Shown: one piece after another, positions 6,571-15,208 of the stretch
Numbering within the stretch: position 1 is the first letter of the stretch
Layout: each line of letters opens with the position of its first letter
Source of the DNA: G963674505 sp964575975
GTDB taxonomy: Bacteria > Desulfobacterota > Desulfobacteria > Desulfobacterales > SKZT01
Direction of reading: 5' to 3'
Assembly: GCA_964575975.1 (NCBI GenBank)
Contig: CAZNTU010000081.1
Location: 1-23,347, forward strand
Length of the DNA stretch: 23,347 bases
The notes under the pieces: generated by a model
Database searches by the model: none
What the model was told of the DNA's origin: nothing
The model's input: the letters and a program-made list of their open reading frames with translations, nothing else
Position numbers and translations under genes: made by a program

Positions 6571-8436
6571 ATGAAACCATTTATATTGACAATCATACTG
6601 ACGATTATCGCTTCGGTCCCGGCAAGGGCGGAAACGGTCGAAAAAGCCGCCGGAACCGAAAAAACTCCCAACGTCATCGTGTCGCACGCCATCGCCATGA
6701 ACGGGGAGCCCAAGTACGGCCCGGATTTCGAACATTTCGACTACGTCAACCCGAACGCGCCCAAAGGCGGGCTCGTCCGGCAGGACGCGCTCGGCACCTT
6801 CGATTCCTTGAACCCTTTCATACCCAAGGGCAACTCGGCCGCCGGCCTTGACTATCTCTTCGATTCGCTGACGGTCCGTTCCGAGGACGAACCCTTCACG
6901 GAATACGGTTTGGTGGCCGAAAAGATCGAGTGGCCTGAAGACAGGTCATGGGTAATCTTCCACATAAACAAGAACGCCAGATTTCGCGACGGTTCTCCCA
7001 TAAAGGCCTCCGACGTCCGATTCACCTTCGACACGCTCGTCGAAAAGGGCAATCCCCTCTACGCGCGCTACTACGCCGACGTGGAAAAAGTGGAAGTCCT
7101 GGACGACTACCGGATCAAGTTCGGCTTCGGCGGGGAAACCAACCGCGAACTGCCGCTGATCCTGGGACAGTTGCCCGTATTCTCCGAAAACTACTGGAAA
7201 GACAAGGATTTCGCCCAGACCACCTTGGAGGCGCCGCTCGGTTCCGGCCCATACGCGGTGGCCAATATCGATCCGGGGCGCTCCATCGCGTACGAACTGG
7301 ACGAGAACTACTGGGCGAAAGACCTGCCCGTAAACCGGGGCCGCTACAATTTCCAGCGGATTCGCTTCGACTATTACCGCGACGAGACCGTGTCCTTGGC
7401 GGCGTTCAAGTCGGGGGAATACGACTTTCGCCTCGAAAACATCTCCAAGCAGTGGGCCACGGCTTACGAAGGTCCTCCTTTCGTAAAAGGGCTCATCAAA
7501 AAGGAAACCATCGAAAACTCGATCCCTGCCGGCATGCAATGTTTCGTGATGAACCAGCGCCGTCCCCTTTTCACGGACCGGCGGGTTCGGTACGCGATCG
7601 CCCACGCGTTCGATTTCGAATGGACCAACCAAAACCTGTTCTACGGCATGTACAAGCGCACCGATTCGTATTTCGAAAACTCCGAACTTCAGGTTGACGG
7701 CGTCCCTTCGGAAGAGGTTCTGAAGATACTGGAACCCTTTCGAGAGGACCTGTGGCCGGAGGTTTACACCGAGGATTACGAACCTCCTTCGACAGAAGGG
7801 GAAAACGGTTTGCGGAACAATCTAAGAGACGCCCTGAAACTGCTCCGCGAGGCCGGCTGGGCCGTCGAAAAAGGCGTGCTTCGCAACAAAGCCACCGGCG
7901 CGCCGTTCAATTTCGAGATCCTGATCGTGCAACCGTCGTTCGAACGCGTGGTCCTTCCCTTCGCGTCCAACTTGAAAAAACTGGGAATCAAGGCCGACGT
8001 CCGGCTCGTGGACACGTCCCAGTACATCAACCGCCTGCGCGATTTCGACTTCGACATGATCGTGAACGTCTTCGGCCAATCGCTTTCGCCCGGAAACGAG
8101 CAGCGGTGGTACTGGACCTCCGAGGCCGCGAAAATTCCGGGCACGCGCAACTATTGCGGCATCGAAAATCCCGCCATAGACAAGCTGGTTGACCTTGTCA
8201 TCGCGGCCGGTTCCCGGGAGGAACTGGTGAACAGATGCAAGGCGCTCGACCAGGCCCTGCTTTGGGGACACTACGTAGTCCCTCACTGGTACTCGGGCGA
8301 ATTCCGAGTGGCCTACTGGACTGGCCTGGAGCATCCTGAAACCATGCCGCCATACGGACTGTCCTTGGACAATTGGTGGATAAACCCCGAAAAAGCGCGC
8401 CTGCGAAAACAGGCGGACGCGAAGCCGAAAGAATGA
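6571..8436 (+). CDS. yejA: YejA-type periplasmic peptide-binding protein, 621 aa
   Basis: This is the extracellular solute-binding protein (family 5) of a Yej peptide importer; in enterobacteria this system takes up peptides, including microcin C. Start 6571 gives a clean signal peptide: MKPF, hydrophobic ILTIILTIIASV, then PARA before the predicted cut at residue 20. An in-frame ATG at 6532 would add 13 residues before the signal and has no better ribosome-binding site. Family marks include HAIAMNGEPKY, YVNPNAPKGGLVRQDALGTF, SWVIFHINKNARFRDGSPI and the C-terminal HWYSGEFRVAYW. The length is close to that of known YejA proteins. It heads the operon, 10 bp before yejB. The exact ligand cannot be read from the sequence. 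Confidence 0.93.
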   Translation: MKPFILTIILTIIASVPARAETVEKAAGTEKTPNVIVSHAIAMNGEPKYGPDFEHFDYVNPNAPKGGLVRQDALGTFDSLNPFIPKGNSAAGLDYLFDSLTVRSEDEPFTEYGLVAEKIEWPEDRSWVIFHINKNARFRDGSPIKASDVRFTFDTLVEKGNPLYARYYADVEKVEVLDDYRIKFGFGGETNRELPLILGQLPVFSENYWKDKDFAQTTLEAPLGSGPYAVANIDPGRSIAYELDENYWAKDLPVNRGRYNFQRIRFDYYRDETVSLAAFKSGEYDFRLENISKQWATAYEGPPFVKGLIKKETIENSIPAGMQCFVMNQRRPLFTDRRVRYAIAHAFDFEWTNQNLFYGMYKRTDSYFENSELQVDGVPSEEVLKILEPFREDLWPEVYTEDYEPPSTEGENGLRNNLRDALKLLREAGWAVEKGVLRNKATGAPFNFEILIVQPSFERVVLPFASNLKKLGIKADVRLVDTSQYINRLRDFDFDMIVNVFGQSLSPGNEQRWYWTSEAAKIPGTRNYCGIENPAIDKLVDLVIAAGSREELVNRCKALDQALLWGHYVVPHWYSGEFRVAYWTGLEHPETMPPYGLSLDNWWINPEKARLRKQADAKPKE

Positions 8437-8446
8437 TCCCCGAACG

Positions 8447-9535
8447 ATGGCCGCGTATGTCATTAGACGTTTGATGCTCGTGATTCCTACGCTTCTGGGC
8501 ATCATGACCATCAATTTTTTCGTGATCCAGGCCGCGCCCGGCGGACCCGTCGAGCAGCTCATCGCCAGGATGGAGGGCATGCAGGTGGGGGCCACGGAGC
8601 GTTTCGCGGGGGGCAAGACGGCGGAACTCATGGCCCGCGGAGAACGAGGGGAAAGCACCTATCGCGGCGCCCAGGGCCTGGACCCCGAACTGATCTCGCG
8701 CATCGAAAAGATGTACGGGTTCGACAAGCCCCTTCTCCGAAGATTCGGCGACATGCTGGTCAACTACGCCACGTTCGATTTCGGCTCCAGCTTCTATCAG
8801 GATAGATCCGTTGTCGACATCATAATTTCCAAACTGCCCGTATCCGTCTCCCTAGGCGTCTGGTCCACCCTGCTGATCTATTTGATCTCGATTCCGCTGG
8901 GGATTAAAAAAGCGGTTCGGCACGGCTCCCGCTTCGACATCTGGAGTTCCACGGCCGTGATCGTGGGCAACGCGATTCCGGTATTTCTGTTCGCGGTGCT
9001 GCTGGTGGTGCTGTTCGCGGGCGGCTCCTATTTCGACTGGTTTCCCTTGCGGGGTTTGACCTCGCCCGACTGGGACAGGCTCTCCTGGCCCATGAAGATC
9101 GTCGACTACTTCTGGCACCTGGCCCTCCCGGTGATCTCCATCACCATCGGAGGCTTCGCCACCCTGACCATGCTGACCAAGAATTCGTTCCTGGACGAAA
9201 TCGGCAAGCAGTACGTGGTCACGGCGAGAGCCAAGGGCATCGGAGAGCGAAAAGTCCTTTACGGCCATGTGTTCAGAAACGCCATGCTGATCATCATCGC
9301 CGGCTTTCCAGCCGCTTTCGTCTCCATGTTTTTCACCGGATCTCTTCTCATCGAGGTCATATTTTCTCTCGACGGACTGGGTCTGCTGGGGTTCGAATCG
9401 ACCATCAACCGCGACTACCCCGTCATGTTCGCGACTCTCTACATCTTTACGCTCGCGGGCTTGATCCTGAAGATACTGTCCGACATTTCCTATACGCTGG
9501 TCGATCCCCGGATCGATTTCGAGACGAGGACGTAG
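8447..9535 (+). CDS. yejB: YejB-type peptide ABC transporter permease, 362 aa
   Basis: This is an inner-membrane permease subunit of the importer. Predicted membrane segments lie near residues 8-30, 133-153, 170-192, 223-245, 279-305 and 327-349. The ATPase-contacting EAA loop is at 258-281 (VTARAKGIGERKVLYGHVFR then NAM). The long periplasmic insert after the first helix, with APGGPVEQLIARMEGMQ, and a length of about 360 residues fit YejB rather than the shorter DppB/OppB types. It sits between yejA (10 bp) and yejE (6 bp) and should form a heterodimeric channel with YejE. Confidence 0.94.
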   Translation: MAAYVIRRLMLVIPTLLGIMTINFFVIQAAPGGPVEQLIARMEGMQVGATERFAGGKTAELMARGERGESTYRGAQGLDPELISRIEKMYGFDKPLLRRFGDMLVNYATFDFGSSFYQDRSVVDIIISKLPVSVSLGVWSTLLIYLISIPLGIKKAVRHGSRFDIWSSTAVIVGNAIPVFLFAVLLVVLFAGGSYFDWFPLRGLTSPDWDRLSWPMKIVDYFWHLALPVISITIGGFATLTMLTKNSFLDEIGKQYVVTARAKGIGERKVLYGHVFRNAMLIIIAGFPAAFVSMFFTGSLLIEVIFSLDGLGLLGFESTINRDYPVMFATLYIFTLAGLILKILSDISYTLVDPRIDFETRT

Positions 9536-9541
9536 CCGCAC

Positions 9542-10600
9542 ATGCGATTTTTTCGAAAAAAACGGAAAAACCCCGTCGTAGAGAGGCGATGGCGCAATTT
9601 CAGGGCGAATCGCAGAGGATGGTGGTCCCTCTGGATTTTCCTGGCCCTGTTCGTCCTGTCCTTGGGCGCGGAGTTCCTGGCAAACGACAAACCCATCCTG
9701 CTGTCCTTCGATGGCAAGTTGTACTATCCCGTGTTCGCCGCGTATCCCGAGACGACCTTCGGAGGCGAGTTTCCCACCGAGGCGGACTACCGGGACCCGT
9801 TCGTCCGGGAGCTGATCGAGGAATACGGATGGATGCTGTGGCCGCCGATCCGTTTTTCGTACGCCACCATCAATTGGGATCTCGACCGCCCCTCTCCCAG
9901 CCCTCCCACCTCGATCAACATTCTGGGCACGGACGACCAGGGGAGGGACGTCGCGGCGCGACTGATCTACGGATTTCGCATATCCGTGCTTTTCGGCCTG
10001 GCGCTCACGTTCGCAAGCTCCATCGTCGGAATCGCGGCCGGGGCCGTCCAAGGATTCTACGGAGGCCGGGTCGATATTTACGGCCAGCGATTCATAGAAG
10101 TCTGGCAGGGCCTTCCCGTCCTGTTCCTTTTGATTATCCTGTCTTCGTTCGTGCAGCCGAATTTCTGGTGGCTATTGGGAATCATGCTGCTTTTTTCTTG
10201 GATGGCGCTTGTGGACGTGGTTCGCGCCGAATTTCTGCGGGGCCGCAACCTGGAATACGTGCGCGCGGCCAAGGCGCTGGGCGCGGGCAATTTGACAATC
10301 ATGTACAGGCACGTTCTGCCAAACGCGATGATATCCACCATCACTTTTATGCCGTTCATTTTGAACGGTTCCATCACCACTCTGACCTCGCTGGACTTTT
10401 TGGGATTCGGTCTTCCTCCCGGCTCCCCAAGCCTGGGAGAGCTGCTGGCCCAAGGAAAGGCGAATCTCCACGCGCCCTGGATCGGCATTTCCGCTTTCGT
10501 CGTGCTATCCCTCATGCTTTCGCTGCTGGTGTTCATCGGCGAGGCCGCGAGGGACGCTTTCGATCCGCGGCACGACCCGACCCAAGGAGGGGTTCGATGA
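9542..10600 (+). CDS. yejE: YejE-type peptide ABC transporter permease, 352 aa
   Basis: This is the second inner-membrane permease subunit. It has a basic N-terminus (MRFFRKKRKNPVVERRWRNF), a first helix at 27-46, a long periplasmic loop typical of YejE, then the conserved ILGTDDQGRDVAARLIYGFR (127-146) and the EAA loop YVRAAKALGAGNLTIMYRHV (239-258) before LPNAM. The ending SLDFLGFGLPPGSPSLGELL (283-302) is shared with OppC/DppC permeases. Its TGA overlaps the yejF ATG by the sequence ATGA, indicating translational coupling. Confidence 0.94.
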   Translation: MRFFRKKRKNPVVERRWRNFRANRRGWWSLWIFLALFVLSLGAEFLANDKPILLSFDGKLYYPVFAAYPETTFGGEFPTEADYRDPFVRELIEEYGWMLWPPIRFSYATINWDLDRPSPSPPTSINILGTDDQGRDVAARLIYGFRISVLFGLALTFASSIVGIAAGAVQGFYGGRVDIYGQRFIEVWQGLPVLFLLIILSSFVQPNFWWLLGIMLLFSWMALVDVVRAEFLRGRNLEYVRAAKALGAGNLTIMYRHVLPNAMISTITFMPFILNGSITTLTSLDFLGFGLPPGSPSLGELLAQGKANLHAPWIGISAFVVLSLMLSLLVFIGEAARDAFDPRHDPTQGGVR

Positions 10601-12207
10601 ACGAACCTCTTTTGCGAATCAAGAATCTGTCCATCGATTTCAAGAGCGGAAATTCGTTCGCGAGCGCGGTGAAAAACGTGAGCTTCGAAATTGCCAAGGG
10701 AGAGACGTTCGCTCTGGTCGGAGAGTCGGGTTCGGGCAAGTCGGTCACGGCCATGTCGGTCATCCGGCTTCTTCCCTCCAACGCCGTCTATCCCACGGGA
10801 GAAATATTCCTCGACGGCAAGGAGATGCTGAAAGCGGGGGAGGCCGACCTGTTGGAGGCGAGGGGCGACACGGTCGGGGTCGTGTTCCAGGAACCCATGA
10901 CTTCGCTGAACCCGTTGCACACGATCTACAGGCAGATCGCGGAGGTCATCGAGACCCACAGGCCCATGGGCGGCAAGTCGAAAACGCGGGACCGGGTCCT
11001 GGAGCTTCTGAACATAGTCGGAATCGCGAACGCGGAAAACCGCATGAACGCCTATCCGCACGAGCTTTCGGGCGGGCAGCGCCAACGCGTCATGATCGCC
11101 ATGGCGTTGGCCAACGAGCCGGACCTGCTGATTGCCGACGAACCCACGACGGCGTTGGACGTGACCGTCCAGGCGCAGATCATGGAACTCATGGCGGAAA
11201 TCCAGAAGCGCATGCACATGGCCGTGCTTCTCATCAGCCACGACTTGGGGATCGTCCGTAGGGTCGCCGACCGGGTGGCCGTCATGTATCAGGGCCAAAT
11301 CGTGGAAACCGCGCCGACGGAGCGTCTGTTCCAGCATCCCGAGCACGAGTACACGAAAAAGCTTCTGGCCGCGGAGCCCTCGGGAAAACCGTCGGCCCTT
11401 CCGTCGGACGCTCCCGTGATCCTGGAAACCGAGGATCTCAAAATTCATTTTCCGATAAAAAAAGGCGTGTTCAAGCGCACGGTAGACTTCGTGCGAGCCG
11501 TGGACGGCGTTTCCGTCCGGATTCGCCGCGGCGAGTCTTTAGGCGTCGTGGGCGAATCCGGTTCGGGAAAATCGACGTTGGCGTTCGCGATCCTGAAGCT
11601 GTTGAAGGAGGCGAAGGGAGTCGTTCGGTTCGACGAAACGCGTATCGACCAACTAGGGCAAAAGGATATGCGTCCGTTGAGGCGGGAGATCCAAGTGGTT
11701 TTCCAAGACCCGTTCGGGTCGCTTTCCCCTCGCATGTCGATATCGGAAATCATCGCGGAGGGACTGGAGCTTAACAAGATCGGAGACGACGATTCGCGGG
11801 ACCGGATGGTGGTCCAGGCGATGGAAGAGGTCGGGCTGGACCCGGAGTTCGGAAATCGCTATCCCCACGAGTTTTCGGGCGGCCAGCGCCAGCGCGTGGC
11901 GATCGCCCGCGCGCTGGTTCTCAAACCCAAACTGATCGTCCTGGACGAACCTACCTCCTCCCTGGACAGGACCGTGCAATTCCAGGTCATCGAACTTCTT
12001 CGAAAACTCCAGAACGAACATACGCTGTCGTACATGTTCATCACCCACGACCTGAAGGTGGTCAAGGCCTTGTGCCACTCCATCATCGTCATGAAGGACG
12101 GCCGCGTGGTGGAAGCCGGCCCAGCCGACAGCATCTTCGACTCCCCCCGGCGCCAATACACGTCGGAACTCCTCAAGGCCGCGTTCGACGAGAGTCGGAT
12201 AGAGTAG
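10597..12207 (+). CDS. yejF: YejF-type double ABC ATPase, 536 aa
   Basis: This is the cytoplasmic ATPase of the importer, with two fused nucleotide-binding domains. Domain 1 has Walker A GESGSGKS (42-49), signature LSGGQRQRV (157-165), Walker B LLIADEP (177-183) and the H-loop ISHD. Domain 2 repeats the set: GESGSGKS (319-326), FSGGQRQRV (426-434), LIVLDEP (446-452) and ITHD. Both sites look complete. ATG 10597 is chosen because AAGGAGG lies 7 nt upstream and the gene overlaps yejE by ATGA; an open frame extends further upstream, but it is only a shadow of yejE. It is the last gene of the operon, with no clear terminator T-run behind it. Confidence 0.95.
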   Translation: MNEPLLRIKNLSIDFKSGNSFASAVKNVSFEIAKGETFALVGESGSGKSVTAMSVIRLLPSNAVYPTGEIFLDGKEMLKAGEADLLEARGDTVGVVFQEPMTSLNPLHTIYRQIAEVIETHRPMGGKSKTRDRVLELLNIVGIANAENRMNAYPHELSGGQRQRVMIAMALANEPDLLIADEPTTALDVTVQAQIMELMAEIQKRMHMAVLLISHDLGIVRRVADRVAVMYQGQIVETAPTERLFQHPEHEYTKKLLAAEPSGKPSALPSDAPVILETEDLKIHFPIKKGVFKRTVDFVRAVDGVSVRIRRGESLGVVGESGSGKSTLAFAILKLLKEAKGVVRFDETRIDQLGQKDMRPLRREIQVVFQDPFGSLSPRMSISEIIAEGLELNKIGDDDSRDRMVVQAMEEVGLDPEFGNRYPHEFSGGQRQRVAIARALVLKPKLIVLDEPTSSLDRTVQFQVIELLRKLQNEHTLSYMFITHDLKVVKALCHSIIVMKDGRVVEAGPADSIFDSPRRQYTSELLKAAFDESRIE

Positions 12208-12340
12208 CTGTGCATAAATGCGAGGCGACGGCGCATCGTTGGGGGAAAAACGATCAAAAGCGCCAAGACTTCAATGAAGAAGGGATTGCGGGAAACCGTC
12301 TACAATAGGATAGGGTCCGGCAGATTTTGTTCCCGCGCCA

Positions 12341-13312
12341 CTACCTCCCAGTTTTAAAAATTGTGGCGTACACCGAAACCGAAGCCACGATGACGAACCC
12401 ATGCACCAACCGAGTCCAGAATCCGGAGAGGCCAGCGCTGATGATGCCGGCTTCTATGATTCCGATGATGCCGGCTCCGATCAATGCGCCGAAAACGGTG
12501 CCTTCGCCTCCGAACACGGAGGTGCCTCCAATGAAAATCGAGGCGAAAACCAACAGCAGGTAGCCCTCTCCCTGGGTAGGCCACCAGTTGGCCATTTCCA
12601 TGCAGACCATGACGGATACGAAAGCGCTCGCGACTCCCATGAGGACGAAGAGCGAAATCCGCACCCGGTCGGCGTCGATGCCCATCATGCGGGCGATCCG
12701 GATATCGTCGCCGATGAAAAGAACGCTGTCTCCGAACACGTGGCGATTGAGAACCAGGCCCAGCGCCACGGCGATGCCCAAACACCAGAGCGTCTGGGCG
12801 GGGACGAGTCCGCCGATTCGTCCGACTAACGCGTCGTGAAGGAAAGTATCCCGAATCGGAACGATGTTTCTGGCAAGTCCCGAAGCCAGAAGCGCGGACA
12901 ATCCCCGCCAGAAGAACTGGGTGCCGATGGTGGCGATGATCGACGGCACGCCCACCTTCACGACCAGAACTCCGTTGAGATACCCTGCCAGGGCGCCTAC
13001 GGCCAAGGCGGCGACCAATCCCAGGAACGGGCTCTGGAAGCGCAAAAAAACCTCGGCGAAAGTCAAGCCGGTCATGGCCATCACCGACGGAAAAGACATG
13101 TCCAACTCCCCGGCGATCACAAGAAACGTGAGAACCAACGCCAGAATCGCGACGAAAGGAATGGTCGATCCGAAGGAGACATAGATGCGAGGCGACAGGA
13201 ACGTCGCGGGACTCAAGACGGCGAAGATCCCCAGCAGGCAGGCGAGAACGCCCAGGATTCCCGCTTGAATCCTGTGCCAGTGCAGAAAGGACCGGAGCAA
13301 GACGGAATTCAT
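12341..13312 (-). CDS. Sugar-type ABC transporter permease (RbsC-like), 323 aa
   Basis: This is an integral membrane permease of the ribose/monosaccharide (CUT2) class. About eight to ten hydrophobic segments are visible. Class marks include FLVIAGELDMSFPSVMAMTG (63-82), LVVKVGVPSIIATIGT (116-131), LFIGDDIRIARMMGI (198-212) and FIGGTSVFGGEGTVFGALIG (260-279). Start 13312 is used because the longer upstream frame is out of frame with the ATPase and reads as shadow; GGAG lies within the ATPase end, 5 bp from which the permease begins. The protein appears complete, but the ATPase gene before it has lost its 5' half and no binding protein is present, so the transporter encoded here is probably not functional as it stands. 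The substrate is unknown. Confidence 0.88.
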   Translation of the reverse strand: MNSVLLRSFLHWHRIQAGILGVLACLLGIFAVLSPATFLSPRIYVSFGSTIPFVAILALVLTFLVIAGELDMSFPSVMAMTGLTFAEVFLRFQSPFLGLVAALAVGALAGYLNGVLVVKVGVPSIIATIGTQFFWRGLSALLASGLARNIVPIRDTFLHDALVGRIGGLVPAQTLWCLGIAVALGLVLNRHVFGDSVLFIGDDIRIARMMGIDADRVRISLFVLMGVASAFVSVMVCMEMANWWPTQGEGYLLLVFASIFIGGTSVFGGEGTVFGALIGAGIIGIIEAGIISAGLSGFWTRLVHGFVIVASVSVYATIFKTGR

Positions 13313-13317
13313 CGATT

Positions 13318-13738
13318 CTAACCTCGCTCTCCGGCAACGGCGACGCGCATGAGTTTCGCCCCCAATCCCTCCATCGTAAGTTCGTCCCCGAAATATTCTC
13401 CCGCGATTTCCCCCCTGTCCATCGCGATGACACGATGCGCGACTCGGCATACGTGGTTCATGTTGTGGGAAATGTAAACGCAGGCTTTGTCCCTGCGGAC
13501 GATTTCGCGCACGAACGAAAGGACCTTTTCCACTTCCTTGAGGGAAAGAGCAGTGGTGGGTTCGTCCAGGACGACAATCCTGGAGTCGAAATACATGGCG
13601 CGTCCGATCGACAGTCCCTGGCGTTCGCCGCCCGACAGGTTGCGGACCGGGGCGTCGGAGCCTATTCCCTTGCCCCGCAATCCCACATGGCGGTTCAAAA
13701 TATCGAGGGCGATTCGCTTTTGCTCCTTTTCTTTTTTC
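13318..13738 (-). pseudogene. 3' part of a sugar-type ABC transporter ATPase, 5' truncated
   Basis: About 137 residues remain of an ABC ATPase of roughly 250 or more residues. The signature RNLSGGERQ, Walker B RIVVLDEPTTALS, H-loop YISHNMNH and the C-terminal VIAMDRGEIAGEY are intact. Walker A, the Q-loop and everything before EQKRIALDILN are missing. Upstream of an A-rich tract (13727-13738) the DNA instead encodes the 5' part of a 2-hydroxyacyl-CoA dehydratase subunit in another frame. The fragment ends 5 bp before the permease gene, the normal ATPase-permease arrangement. Without Walker A it cannot be an active ATPase. Real rearrangement and assembly joining are both possible. Confidence 0.8.
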
Positions 13739-14051
13739 CATCGCAGGTGGTATCCCCGACGATGAAGTCCGAAAAACGGAAGAACGGGCACGTATCCGTC
13801 GCGGCGAAACCGAAGCTGCTTTTGATCAGGGGGCAGAGATTGCGCGGAAGGACTTCCTCGGCGGCGGCGACGGGGTCGTTTCGCGTGCCGCAAAGAGGAA
13901 GCGGGATTGCGCCGGCCGCCACCGCGATCTCTGTCGGCGAATACAGGCAATAGAAACCGACGACCGTCCGGCCCTCGGACTTGAGTCGCTCGATGTCCGC
14001 GAAGTTCTCCTCGGCCATCCTCTGCAGTTTGTTCATGAATGCGTCTGCCAT
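13695..14051 (-). pseudogene. 5' part of a 2-hydroxyacyl-CoA dehydratase subunit (HgdB/FldB-like), truncated
   Basis: ATG 14051 behind GAAAGGA begins a protein that reads as the N-terminus of a 2-hydroxyacyl-CoA dehydratase D-component-type subunit: GFYCLYSPTEIAVAAGAIP (32-50), cluster-region LPRNLCPLIKSSFGFA (68-83) and VGDTTCDGKKK (98-108). Family members run to about 380-430 residues; here homology stops at residue 108 and the frame ends at 13695 after ten unrelated residues. Downstream DNA belongs to an ABC ATPase in another frame. The intact enzyme would dehydrate 2-hydroxyacyl-CoA using an iron-sulfur cluster charged by the activase encoded next to it. This remnant cannot fold into the full subunit. 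Confidence 0.8.
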
Positions 14052-14072
14052 TGTTTCGTTCCTTTCGGCGAT

Positions 14073-14667
14073 TTATTGCTCCCCGGCCAAAAGCGCCGCC
14101 CCCAGCGCGCCCGTCATCTGGGGTTTTTCGGGGACAAGGACTTTCCTTCCCAGTTTTTCCGACAGAAGCGCTCGCATGCATGGATTGTTGGCCACGCCGC
14201 CGGTAAAGACGATATCGCCCTCCGCGGAAACCCGGTTGAGCATGCCCGCCGCTCTTCGGACAACGCTGGAATGAAGTCTCCAGAAACTTTCCGGTCCCGG
14301 CCGCGCACCGGTCGTTCATCTCGAACTTCTTCACCCTGCCGTTTTCATACAGGGCGATGGCCTTGCTGTCTTGGCCTCCGATATCGAGAACCGTCGCGGA
14401 TTCGGGAAAGAATACGCGCGCCCCTCGGGCGTGAGCCTTGATTTCCGTGACCGTGGGGGCATCGAAGGAGATCTCGAAAAGGTTTCGGCCGTAGCCGGTG
14501 GCCATGATCCGGTCGTATTCGACGCCGTCGATCAATCTTTTCGCCTCGGAAACGGGGTCGAAGCCGGTGTCGGCTTGAAGGGCGATCTCGATTTCGCCCG
14601 AGTCGTCCACCACCACGAACTCGATGGAGCGGGAACCGATGTCGATTCCCGCGAAACGCTTTTTCAT
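14073..14667 (-). pseudogene. 2-hydroxyacyl-CoA dehydratase activase (HgdC/BcrA/BadF type), internal deletion and frameshift
   Basis: The intact family couples ATP hydrolysis to electron injection into the dehydratase. ATG 14667 (AAGGAG upstream) gives MKKRFAGIDIGSRSIEFVVV, VLDIGGQDSKAIA (93-105) and NDRCAAGTGKFLE (118-130), with first cluster ligand C121. Reading then leaves frame. Two bases over, the family resumes as LHSSVVRRAAGML, GDIVFTGGVANNPCMRALL and PEKPQMTGALGAALLAGEQ, stopping at 14073-14075. About 50-60 codons between FLE and LHSSV are absent, including the usual second cluster cysteine. A gene caller would instead report one long chimeric frame, 13318-14667. The dehydratase start follows 21 bp later, the usual operon order. 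Confidence 0.82.
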
Positions 14668-14794
14668 ACGCACTCCTTGTCCAACTCCTCCTTGAAACTT
14701 TGCGACCGAAATCTCCCTCGCATCGGAAGCCACGCCTTATTCCATGGAAATTGCCGATAGGTCAAATTCATAATTTACATGGCAGAAAGCGCGT

Positions 14795-15208
14795 TTATCG
14801 GGAAACTCGATAGGGGAAAAAAAGCTTTCTCAAAGGTTTCAAGGCGGAATATGTCGCGGGCGGGATTCGAGCGGGCGATGAAAATGTCGATTTTTCGACG
14901 GCGAAATTTCTCCTGTCCACGATTTCGCCGGGAAATTCGAAATACACTGGTACGTCGGCTTTCGGGTCCGCATGGTCCTGCTCGGAAAACATCCGATCGA
15001 CAACCCGCTTGAATATTTCCGTCTTGCCCATCCTCCGGTAGCCGAGCAATACCATGGACCTGCTTCTCCGTACGATGGCGTTCAACGCGGTATCGTCGGC
15101 GCGACGTCGGTCCCACTCGACGGAGTGTTGATGTGCTTCGACGCTTCGGTACGAATCCTTGACGGCACCATCGAACTCGATCTCAATCGCCGAACCCTGG
15201 ACATCCGG
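14795..15208 (-). pseudogene. Truncated AAA/P-loop ATPase fragment
   Basis: An open frame from 15208 to 14795 encodes part of a STAND/AAA-like ATPase (ATPase_2-like): SMVLLGYRRMGKTEIFKRVV is a Walker A segment of the G-x-R-R-x-GKT type, followed by VPVYFEFPGEIVDRRNFAVE. The frame has no ATG; the only usable start is TTG at 15085, just before the Walker A region. After NFAVE the sequence turns into the dispersed repeat (KSTFSSP in translation) and stops, so Walker B and the rest are missing. Its upstream end overlaps the YkgJ gene end. It is best read as a remnant or a mis-joined piece. Confidence 0.65.
14873..14894. repeat. Dispersed 22-bp repeat, copy B
   Basis: This copy is identical over 22 bp to 6225-6246 and shows weaker similarity beyond. 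It sits exactly where the AAA ATPase fragment loses homology. Read on the minus strand, both copies encode the same heptapeptide KSTFSSP, but neither lies in a convincing gene at that point. Confidence 0.6.

Noticed and set aside
9589..10596. Upstream extension of yejF to an 872-aa protein
   Set aside because: The added part is the shifted frame of yejE; the ATGA overlap and AAGGAGG site fix the real start at 10597.
8852..11448. Long minus-strand ORFs of 399 and 456 aa opposite the yej genes
   Set aside because: They are antisense to well-supported transporter genes, with shadow-type composition rich in Arg, Asp, Gln and His and no domain.
13318..14733. One 471-aa fusion of an activase and an ABC ATPase
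   Set aside because: The middle 190 residues are out-of-frame translation of activase and dehydratase sequence that reads correctly in other frames, so it is not a designed fusion.
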